NCBI RefSeq assembly: GCF_905163445.1
Contig: NC_053204.1
Span: 8,377,501-8,441,500 of the forward strand
Origin: Pararge aegeria
Lineage: Eukaryota; Arthropoda; Insecta; Lepidoptera; Nymphalidae
Direction: 5' to 3'
Length of the DNA stretch: 64,000 nt
In this document: one piece after another, positions 12,801 to 24,800 of the stretch
Layout: every line of letters starts with the position of its first letter
Numbering within the stretch: the first letter of the stretch is position 1
Translations under genes and position numbers: made by a program
The notes under the pieces: model-generated
Databases searched by the model: none
What the model was told of the DNA's origin: nothing
Seen by the model: the letters and a program-made list of their open reading frames with translations, nothing else

Positions 12801-15800
12801 ATTTCGTCATTTTTAATGAATAATTGGAAACTATTCTAGTATTTCGTTTATAACGGGAGACTTCGTGGTTATGTTTGTGAATACATCATGTCTGCCAATC
12901 CATTGGATTGCACCGCATTGTGGGCTGTCCACGATTGGTACTAAGGGTAGGTCACTAAAATGTTCTGCTGCGTTGATGTTGGAGCTACTTTTGTAACAAA
13001 TCACCTAAACCAAACGCTCCACCACGCGTGTTGAGAGAAATCCAATCGCAGTATGTTGTATGTCAAAAAACGCAAACACCGACATGAAAATTGTTGTGTT
13101 GATTTTGGTATTTTTTTCTGGAAGGGGAATATACTCCGTTTTGATTTGAGATTACGTCGCGTGGTGTCGTTATAGGTGGTGTGTTATAAGTCTGTTTCCA
13201 GAATTATGTGTTTTCTACGAACCCTTTTGGCATGGTATTCGATGTAAGTGATATATGGACGTAGGTAGATGCACATTTACTTGTTATGCGGAGCATATAG
13301 CGGCGCGGGGTGTACTCGTACGTTCAGGGCGGTATCATATCGCGGGCGGAGGTGATGCCCTAAATACACCATTGCGATGGACTCTGACGTCGATCTCTTG
13401 TATAGAACTGAGCTCCTGGTACTGAAGGTAATTTACGCAAGAGCGGCGGTACATTAATCTGCCATTTTTTTATTGTCTTTCCAAATAATAAAATTTGGTC
13501 GTCCATATAAATTAACAGATCTACTGAAAAAGACGCTGAACTGACGTTTTTTTAACTTTTTATCCTTAATACTGAACGACTTGGTTATTACTTTGATAAA
13601 CCTTTTATGTAAACCCTCAGAAATTTATAAATGTAATCAAATGCCGTGTAGTTACAAAGTTTTTTAATTGATTTTGTACTAGCGGTTCTGTTTTTTTTTT
13701 TTGCTTTAAACTTTAAAGAATGGACTGATAAAATTCTCAAATATGTGATTTGATTATGCTGTATCTAAAATAATCATAAAGTGCTGTCAATTCGTAATCG
13801 CAATTTGTAATGTATAGACGTTCAAATATTATTTGATAACGAAATATGGACACCATACTCTTGTGTATCATTTGTAAATCAGCTGATTTTAAGAAAGTGA
13901 AATTGAAGTTGATCTATACATAGTCAGAGTCCGTCGCGCAAAGACCACTTTTTTTGGCAACCGAGACTGACCAAACAAAAATGTTTTGAATGACAAACGT
14001 TTTAACAAGATGCGTAAAGTATTTTCTTCAGTGTCGCGAGACTACGAATAAATTGAACTTCTTGATCGGTTGCATCAAATCCAATATTGTTGTTGAATTT
14101 TCTTCGAAATGTCCCCATATCAGATAAGATTAGTTCTACACCGATGTAAAATTAGTAATGTTAAAGTCACAGTCATTAGCGGTCACGGAGCCTTTAAACG
14201 AGGTCTTATAGCGGGGCCGCCTTGATATAAGCGACAGCTTAGTGCTGTGCGAGAGGTGTCAAAAACAAATGCAAACAAATGTCTTATCGCTGGATGGCAA
14301 TCAATACCGTTGAGTAATATGATAAAGAACATGGTGTAAATTTGTAAATCTTTATGGCTACCAGAAGCGTAATTTGACAGATTGGTGCAATACTGCTTCA
14401 CATTCGTCAACATGTTCTGTAGTATTTTTTATACCATTACAAAACCTTGCCACGCAAAGTGTTTGCTTTCTCGTTATAATCAATCAATACTGACGTAAAT
14501 AACAATAGAAAAAGTGTCCAGTTTTGTTCATACTTAATTTAAACATATTACTTACTTACTTTTGCGGATGTTGAGCAAACACTCATTAGCTTACCCAATA
14601 GCAATCTAACGTTATCCATTCGTGGTTGACAATTCCTTTTTGTCGTTCGGCATCATATTCAAGTATCGAATCGATCAAAGCTGGTAATTAAATATACTAC
14701 TAAAAGATATTTCTCGGTTTACGTTAAAATGCGTGCTTTCGAGTTTTGTCGTGGCGTCACGTGGCGTAGTTTCGAGCTTCGACGACTTTCGTGGCGTAGA
14801 GTTGCGCGGCCGCTATTAGACTAGAGCCCCAGCTTTGTGAGGATGCATTTGTTTTTGGCGCCTTGTCGCCGAGCCACGAGTTGTGGCCTCGCGGTAAGGG
14901 GTGTTGTGGCGGTGTGGCAGGCGGGTGCGCGTCGCCGTCGCACCGTGGGGTGCAGCGCAGCATCTCGGCCAGCGCGCGCCCCGCCGCCTCGCGCCGCGCC
15001 TCCTCCGGCGCCGAGGTGCTGCGCGCGCAAGGTAACGACGCTTGACGACGACGGAGCCACGGCCCTTCCCACCAGCGATTTGTGTGGCTAACGCCATTCC
15101 ATCACCGATGCGCGTGGCTATCAGTGGCGTGCGCCAATGTGATCACTTTGTTTACATTATCGTGGCTTTGGGACGGGGTAAGGTGAGCTTTGGAAACTAA
15201 GCGATCTCAGTGGGGGCTATCAGTTGCGTACATTAATATAATAAATTTATTTAAATTAACGTGGCTCTGGGACGTGGGGTAAGCTGAGCTTTGAAAATGA
15301 AGCGATCGTAGGGGTGGCTACTAGTGGCGTGCACCATTTTGATCATTTTATTTGCTTAAGCGTGGGTCTGCGACTCTCTATTTCTCCCCTTTTAGCAGCG
15401 TGTCCCAGTAAGATTGCTTTATTTCCGTGAGCGTAGCTCTCGGTGAAACGGAGTAAGCTGAGCTATGAAACTGTAGCAATAATATTGGTATAAATGGCGT
15501 GCCCGGGGCGTATTATGTATACTTCAACTTACCCTGTTGCATCAGCTAAGGTAAAGTGGTCCTATTGGTGCACGCCATCCAATATGATCGCTTTCAGTTC
15601 ATAGCTCAGCTTAACTTTTTCTTCAAAGTGCTATGCTAGATAATATAAAGTGATCCCATTGGTTGAGACACACACCATCGCAACGCACACATGCTCGTAT
15701 CGGATGGAAAGGCAGTCTAAATACAGATCGTAGAGGGTAACTTTATTAGGCTTTGGTTTGTTCTTACGGGGGTAAAACAGAACGTAGTGTGTAGTGTTTT

Positions 15801-18800
15801 GCATGTTTATGACTATTCGCATGTTTGTTATGTTATTTGTTTTTATTTAGATATGCAGGAGTAGCATTGAGCATAGATAAAAATATATGTAGGGTAATTT
15901 TTAGTTAGGTTTAAATTTTATTTAGTCGGAAATAAAGTTAAAAGACTTTGTAATATGCGTCATAAATTATAAATTTATGATTTATAGATAGATTTTGGGG
16001 GTTTTTTTTTATTTTGGTAAGAACGGAATTTTGTATTATTAAATACTAGTTAAAGAGTTGAGTAAGTTAGCATTGTATTCTGCATGATAAATGGTAACAT
16101 CACTTGACTCTAATGTTTATGAGGTATTGCACAACTAAGGTAACATCTTTTGGAAACGAAATAAAACATACGTAATCAGTTTTTTTTTAAGTCATGCATT
16201 CTCTTGGCGCGAAAGTTAGATGAGTTAATTTGTCTACACTGGTTATGTGGTATAAAATATCACAATTTGAACAATACTTCTGAGAAGATTGTAAGACTTT
16301 TTAAATTGTATGACTTATACATCCGCAATGCAGAACCGTTAAAATATCTAAATGTTTTCAAAACATCGATGTTTTATTTTTAGTTCTGTTTCCAATAATA
16401 TATTATTTATGGTTATCAATTTTTGAAAGAAATATTTTATACACAGTGTGTTATTTTTTTGTGAACATGGAAATTTTCATATCATCAAACGTCTCGCCTT
16501 GAATACAATTGACATGTCTGGTGCTTAAAGAAGTATTAAGTTATTGAGAAGTTTTGTTTCACGATTTTAATAATGCAACTGACGAAAACTGTAGGGTAAT
16601 TTGGGATAATTTTGTCTAGGTTTTGTACTGGGGGAAAACTGAAAGTAGAGAGAAATGTGAGCTTTGTTATCTGCATGACTGGCGTATATTTTTTTTTATT
16701 AAGCTATACTATTTCCATAGTCATGATTATAACTGTTAGGAAATAAGAATGTAGTTCGAACCAATTTACGTGTAAGCTAGTGTTTACTAATTTCTTATTA
16801 TATATCAGTAAAGTTCACTGTTACCCCCATTTTACTGTTGTCATTTTCAGCATCTATCTCAACTTTGTTTTGCTGCTGACTGTATACTAAACGTTCTTCG
16901 ACCTGAGCATGTTACTTTTTCCTGTCATACTGCCATTGCAATTTTTTTTTTATTCAGGGCATCGGTGCTCCGGCAAATTAGAAAAAAGCGCAAACCAAAA
17001 TTAAGCTTAAACCCTTGCATGTTCGTAAGCTTCCTTAATTATTTATTAGGTATGTTGAGCTTTCACTACTGCCTTGCATGATTCATTATCCATTTTAAAA
17101 TTCACATCTATCTATATATATATCTATATATATATATATATATAAATGAATTGCTGTTCGTTAGTCTTACTAAAACTCGGGAACGGCTCTATCGATTCGG
17201 GTGATTTCAATCTTGAAATGTGTGTGGAATTCTTAAAAAGGTTTAAACGGTGAGGAATTACGGAAAATTCTAAAAATCAATTATCCCGGGCGGTTGAAAG
17301 TTCGCCAGGTCAGCTAGTTTCTTAGTAAAAATATTTTTAAGTTTTCGCTGAAAATTTAGGCGTTATGCAACGGTGTACTATTTCAAAAATAGAATAAAGG
17401 TTTTAAAAAAAAAAATCCCGCTTTTTAACATATCTTATAAATAGGCTTTGAGCAATATTTTTAGGGAATTTAAATTCAATCCAATAAATTTCCTCTTTAC
17501 TATATCTTCAGTCAAACAATGAACACAAATCAAATGATCTCATCAATCAGTATACAATTTGTATTACCACGATATCTGCAGCCAAATTAACAATAAGAAA
17601 ATACAATCTACTTTTCAACAGAAGTAACAGACATTTGTTAAATCTCTATGATAAAATTATTTATGATTGCCATTAAAAACAGGTTCTACTTATTTGTACT
17701 ATTTTTTGTATTTTAAACCTTACAAAGCAATGAGTTAATCAAATTTAAGTTATTTTATTACTACAACTAATCGTATTCTTTGTTTTCGATTTGCTTGGAA
17801 GCATACAAAACGTTAAAAAGTGATGAGTTGAGAAGATAAAGGATTTAAATTCTAAATTGCAATCGCAAACAATTATGAAGGTCGTGTAATCTCGATTAAT
17901 CCTCATTATTTTTAATTGAAACTAAAATAATTATGAGTTTTTGAGAAAAATTTCGACATAAAAACTTACGCAAAGCACTTATATGCTTGAAATAAATGTT
18001 CTTAAACGGTTGCCCATTATTAGAACTGTAGTTGCATGAATGTATATTTTTTTCTTTTAAACTTTATATTGTGATGGTGGTGAGCTTTAAATAATATAAT
18101 GGTTTTCTCGCATGATTATAGTAATACGAAGTTTCCTATCGTAGTTTTGCATGTATTTATATTGTAGTTTGTAGATAGAATGGTAAGTTGAGATACTATT
18201 TTTTTTTTTTTAGTCATTGTCCCTTTTGATAATTCTCATGTTGAATGATTTGGCATATCGTCTTAGGCAGGCCCCTTACTGAATTATTAATATTGTTAAA
18301 TAAGGTTATTCTGAGTGGGCATCCCTATAAAAATTTTTGGCAGATCATTCTATTATTGTTATCCTATATCTTAAACTAAACCATAGGCCATTTTATCTTA
18401 CTTGTCTTAATATGCAAAATCTTTTAGTGTAAAATTTATTTTATTTGTTTCTTATTTATTTTAACGTATTTGTTTCTTATTTAAACATATTTGACTTCAA
18501 AAGTAACTGGCAAGTCAATATAGCTTCATCTAAGCATTCAATCAAAACTTCTTTTAAATAAAATGTTTGTTTTGTTTTTTATGATTAAGGGTCATGAAAT
18601 TTTTTTTTTGTTGCTAATATTATTACCTACTATTGAAATTTAGGTGTTAAAACGCGCAGATAAAGCTTTATTTATGGTTAAGAACAATAAATAATAAAAT
18701 GATGTGGCGATAGCTTTTAATATGGAGATGCCAGAACCGTATCCTTGAAACCACAACGTATATATATTCACATTATAGTAATTGTTGTCTATCATCATCA

Positions 18801-21800
18801 AATCAGTTAAATTGATTTGATGAACAGTTCATTCCTCCATGCGAAATAAGCAAGTGTCCATAAGGTGGTGTTTCCACTGAGGCTCTGTCATGAGACGGAA
18901 AAAATATCGATTCGTGAATTAACCGAACAGAAGCCGTATTTACGTATTTTAAAATCGATAACGTAACCACTTTAATATTCGATTATTATAAATATTTACA
19001 GTTTTAAAAATGATTACGTAAAAAGAGGTAGTTAAAATATTGAAAGCAAACAATGTAAGAAGGCTTAAACGAATGTGAAAAATCGTTTTGTAAATGCGTA
19101 AATACGTTCTTGATTTTCAATAAATACAAGTAAATTATTAAGTTGAAACTTGAAATTTCAAAAGGGACATATTATTAAAATACTAGTTATAAGTTTAATT
19201 GTATACCTACTTTGTATTAATAGTTTGTATTAATTTCTTGTAGTTCCTTTTTTTTTGTAGTTCGTTTATGGAATATAGGATCTTAAAAATTATATGATTT
19301 ATATACTCACATGCAATATTATATTCAAGACCAAATTCTCAATACAATGTGTAGCATGTAGAATCTACGCAAATCTTCTTTCAAATTAGTCCTACGCATG
19401 ATTACCTTTTCTATGTATATTTGTTAGTTTCCTACCAGTAATCGAATGGACCATATTTGATGAAACAACGTAAACAAATAGAATCATCTGAAGTCTGTAC
19501 CAGCTTAGTAATTAACGTTGTATACAGTTGTATAGTTACCCAATGTTTTGTCTTCTTCTTTCTGATGTCAACTTAGTCTTGAAAGAAAGAGATAAATCAT
19601 TTTGTAACGAATCACATATACGACGTTCATTAGTGAGGACGTATCTCTAGAGATATCGAGTGTCTATGAGTATACGTTACGTTCGTACGTTACGTATACG
19701 TTCCCAGATAGTATTGCCATAGCTAAGAGTAGCAATAAAATAATTAGATAACCACAAATTTAGTGCTTAATAATTGAAAGGGTTAGCAGTTTAGTTGTAA
19801 AAGTGAATTAGTTTTAATGCTTCAATAGTAGATTGGTATGCTTATTCTACTAATAGGGAAATAACTCCCGCTATATTAAACCTTGGCTAGTTTTTGATGG
19901 GCGTTAAAAAAGTATCGCTTCTTGTTTTTCTAACTAAATTACAGGGTCTGTGATATTAAACTATTTTTTTTTTTTCTTTTTTTTAATTGGTTAATGTAGA
20001 AAGGAGAAAGCCGGATGTAGTATGGGATTTGTTATCACATAGTACTTATAAGGTGCGTTCTTGGAATTTATCTTCTTTTGAAGGGTTTAATAATTACGAT
20101 ACATTACCAAACACATTAAAACTCTAGTTCGCCGGATTTCAGAGTTACATGCAAATGAAGTTCGTGAGTGAAGGTTATTTTTGACACATGCGATTATGGT
20201 TCCAAAGTCAAAGTCAAAGTCAAATATATCTTTATTCAAATAGGCACATAGATGGCACTTTTGATGCGTTATTATATACAAAATGTGTACATAGCAGTGA
20301 GTAGTGATGGCGATAACTACAATCGTAAACTTAAAACTAAAGCTACGAGGGTTCCAATCGCGCCCTGGTCTAAGAAGAAGCCCACAACAAACTTAGCCGG
20401 GTGTTCTTTTTGTTATCACCATCTCACATTGTCATTAGAAAATATTTAAGAAGTTAGAGCAATTGTTTACACCCAAGCTTTTTTATCGTTTACGTAATCC
20501 TTTATACTATAATAGGACTTTTCTATAAGCTTTCGCTTAATACAAACTTTGAACTTCTTTAACGGTACTGTTCACAATATATTAGAACCACTAATCTATT
20601 TCATTAAAAGATTTTTTAACCGTCGAACCGTCGGCTTAGGATTTGAGAGGTTTTTTTTAAAAAAAACAAAAAACTTAATTTTTGATACCAATTTGAATGA
20701 GGCACCAAACGAAACCGTGTTCCGGCATTCTCCTTTGATTCGAAATGTTTTATATAGTAACTAACTCCCTTAAATAAATAAAATAATACGTTCATTGTTA
20801 CCCTCCTTTATATAGTTTGGTAATTTTTAAGACATTTTCAGTACTACCCCCATTAAAAAAAAAAAAAAGGTTATGATTTTACGATGCTTTATTAGAATAT
20901 GCATTAATCACGCTTATTTATGATGTTTGCTAGTTTAAAGCGAGGGGGTAACGATTGTTTTGGCATTGCAGTTGGCACAACCAGCTCCGCTGCGAACAAT
21001 ACCACATCCACTGCCACCACTACGACGTCCAATTTTAAAAGACAGGTATGTATGTATGATGAATCTCACGTCGTCCCTAAAACTCACTTCGCCCGTGTAT
21101 GTTAAGGTTTTTTAAAGATCCTGCGGGAACTGTTCCGTCTTCGGCCATGCCTCATTAGTGTGTTAAATAAACATCTAACGAACGTCGACACTGCGATAAC
21201 ACAAAGCACTAATGAAACAGAGCTCTAAGCGTGATAAAAAATATCTCATGTACTAAGAATAATATAAGCTATCTTTGTCTACAATTTTGCCGAAATCGAT
21301 TAGTTTAAACATAGTAACGGAGGGTACTTTTCTAAAGTCCGTTCGGACGTTTTTAAATTTCATCATAATCGGTACAAGATCATCGGTAAAAGAACATAGG
21401 TAACTAGTGAGATATCATTTAAAAAAACAATCAATGATTGTTTTATAGATCTATACAATCAAAATCTATCTATATATATAAAAGAGAAAGGCTTCGAAAC
21501 GGCTGGACCGATTTCAATGAAACTTTCAGGGAATCTCCAGATTGACCTGGCGAGTAATCCTGTAAAGTTTGATGACGATCGGAGCACTCCTATTTTTGAA
21601 CTGTCAAACTGTCAAATACAGCTTTTATTTACTATGATGATATTCTATTGTTGGGTGTACATGGGTGTAGATAATGATTCACCCGCTCGAGAAGAGAATA
21701 GTAGAGAATGAATACGGAGAGAAATAAATGATTTAATATATTATGAGAATTAAATTAAAAATTTAATGATGTAAGGTTATTGTTGTTTAAATAAAATAAA

Positions 21801-24800
21801 CAAAATCTAGCCCGGCGAAGCGGGCTGGGTTAAATCACTAGCGTAGTGATTTATATTATCTGACGCTATTTGTTTTTTTAAATTTCTGAAACGTGCATTA
21901 TTTTCTATTGCAGAATACAATTGACTCAGCATCTATTAAAGAAAATACCGCACGGATCGCATTAATGCAGGTACGTGCGTATTTGTATTTACTTTTATTA
22001 TTATTATTCATGTATATTCTTATTCTAACACTATCATTACAGAATACTTAAACCTAATGCGATAGAGTAGCTTTAAAAAAAAAAAAAATCTTAACATCCT
22101 CATACTATATCCTATGCTATTTAATTATCTATCCCCGTAACAAATAACCCACATTGCGATCAGTGCCGTGCATAGAGGGTATGCACAGGGTATGCAGATG
22201 ATGAAGAAAATCCCTAGTAAGAGTTATTAATACTTAAGGGTAGGCTTTTTATAACTCTTACAATGCATATCCTTAAGTTTTTTATAACTCTTACTGGAGA
22301 TTTTTATCATTTTGTATCATCTGCATACCCTGTGCATACCCTGTATGCACCCCACTGATTGCGATCCTTGTGAATTCACTCAGAGCGCAACAATACAAAT
22401 CACATTGCTCTGATATGACATTGAGGATGCGGAGGGCGCGTGTCATTGGTGCCTCTTTTAATAAATTTGTCCGCCCAGTCGTTTCCACCAGTGACGGCCG
22501 TCGCCTCCGCCTCACATACCCCTCGGGAACACACAACACAAGAAGAAGAAGAAGAAATACTTTATTGCACACAAACATCAAAATATACATAAAATATAGA
22601 ATAAGCAACAGAACAAGAATTGTAGGCATGCAAAGGCGGCCTTATTGCTGCAAGCAATCTCTTACAGGCAACCTGTGGCAGAAGAAAAAGCTGCAATAGA
22701 GCGGGATAGTGCAATTATATATACATATATATTCGAAAATAAATAGACATACATGTAAAATAAATATATATATAAATACATTTATGATAAATATATATAT
22801 AAATACATATGTAATTATGTAATGAAAAAAGAGAAATACAAATAATACACATTAATTACGATATTTGCTCAAATTACTTCACTCAAAGACAAATAGTAAT
22901 CTTTAAGACGACATTTAAATATGGGAAGGGATTGACTTTTACGTATGTCATCAGGCAAATTATTCCAAAGCACAACAGCCTTAAAAGTGGAAGAGTTACC
23001 CAAGAACTTGACCTTGAACACAACACATTTTATCATCATCGTCCTCAACCATTTAGCTTACCACTGCTGGACACTGGCTTCCTCAACAGTAGGAGAATGT
23101 GATTTAAAGCTTACTTCTGCCACATTCCAAACTCCAATGCAGGTTTGCGGTCTTCAAAATTTATATCACATCACATGTGAGAATGACACGGGAAAGCCTC
23201 GTTGTATTTTGTTTACCCTAGTTACGTATATATGGGTAAAAGTTACGTATATATGGGTAACAACGGTGTCACTATTCCCTACTGTGACACTGTTAAAGAT
23301 CTAGGCTTACATCTTGATAAACAACTATCATGGTCTGTGCATGTCAACGTATTGAGTAGGAGGATGTTTGCGACTATTAGGTCATTGCGTCGCCTGCGTT
23401 CTGTTCTTCCAATTCCGACCAAAGTTATGTTGGCACATTCTCTTATTCTCTCTATTCTTGATTATGCGGACGCAAGCTATCTTAACCTGACCGAGGACCA
23501 ACTGAACAAACTTGAGCGTCTTCAAAATCTCGCTATTCGGTTCATATTTGGCTTACGCAAATATGATCATGTATCTGAATTTAGACTAAAGCTTAAGTGG
23601 CTCCCTATTCGTCGTCGCCGGGATCTGCATGTTCTGTCGATTCTGTACTGTGTGTTATTTAACCCTAAAACTCCCTCTTACCTAAAGGAGAAATTTAATT
23701 TTCTTGGAGTGCAGACGACGTTTTTGTCGTACGCTGACTTTGAGCATGCCGTTTCATAAAACTAAGTTTTATAAGCATTCATTCATTGTTCAAGCTACTG
23801 AACTGTGGAATGCACTCCAAATAAGCATACGACAGTCAAGGTCACTAGACATATTCAAAAATGCTGTTAAAGCCCATTATCTTGAACAATTAGTCAAGAC
23901 AACATATTAGTCTTTATAAACAAAAAGTGGATATAAACAGTCGACTTACAAGAAATGGTCATAAATTAGTGACATCTGCATATCGTCTGCGAAAGGTGCA
24001 GAAGTCATTTGTGGGATTGAGTATACGCTTTTATAATATGATTCCTAAGGTAATTTTGGACCTACCAATCCATAAGTTTAAAGAATGTGTTAAAACACAT
24101 TTATTACAGCGAGGTTATTATACAATTGATGAGTTTCTTAATGACAAGGTTGCTTGGAAGCATCCGGCTCCGCTTTCATCTCTCACAAGATAGAAAAATG
24201 AATGTTAAAATATAAAATGTAAATTTTTGATGTTGGAAAAGAGCAACTGCTGAGTTTCTTGCCGGCTTCTTCTCGGTAGAATCTGCCTTCCGAACCGGTG
24301 GTAGAGTCACTACACACGGACAGACTTGACGTTTCAAAAGTGCTTGTATTAGGCCTACTTGAAATAAATGAATTTTGAATTTTGAATTTTTTTTTTGAAT
24401 AAAGACGACTTACTCATTTCAACTTACTCATATTTAAGTATGTTTTAGTATATATTAGTTTATTATTTTTTATATTTATTATTATTAGTATTTTATGTGT
24501 GTAATCTTGATAAGTATTAGTGTGTAATTGTTCGTAAGTATGTATATAATAATAATACACCCCACCAATCGGTTTCCCTTGGTTTTCCTAATCCTAAGGT
24601 TGCCTGGAAGAGATCGCTACTAAGCGATAAGGCCGCCCTTTGTATCCTACTTTTTAAGTTTATTTTTGTTGTGTCCATTGTTTTTTTTTTACTATTTGTG
24701 GTTTACAAATAAAGTGTTTAAATAAAAAAAAAAAAAATAAAAAAAAAACTCTCTGCAATGCTTCCAGGTGTCCAGTGGCGTGCACTTCATACATGCACAA

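Larger units (their letters stand above)
15032..20971 (+). other. par-1 intron, 5.9 kb
   Basis: It holds the tandem/inverted repeat array (15100-15620), a Helitron-like element (17103-17318) and a LINE 3' fragment (20203-20575, - strand). The remainder (15.6-17.1 and 17.3-20.2 kb) is AT-rich with homopolymer runs and no exon that I can support. Confidence 0.55.

Noticed and set aside
14757..15097. Overlapping frames on both strands in the GC-rich patch at 14.8-15.1 kb
   Set aside because: Only the + frame with SPSH and VQRSISAS fits MARK and the splice phases. The others are GC-composition shadows.
22291..22699. Open frames of 109-112 codons on both strands
   Set aside because: They run across a MITE arm, a GC-rich patch and a LINE tail; they have no coherent product.
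23202..24193. Host gene of unknown function
   Set aside because: The residues match the C-terminal ends of two non-LTR retrotransposon ORF2 proteins, with a frameshift and no reverse-transcriptase core.
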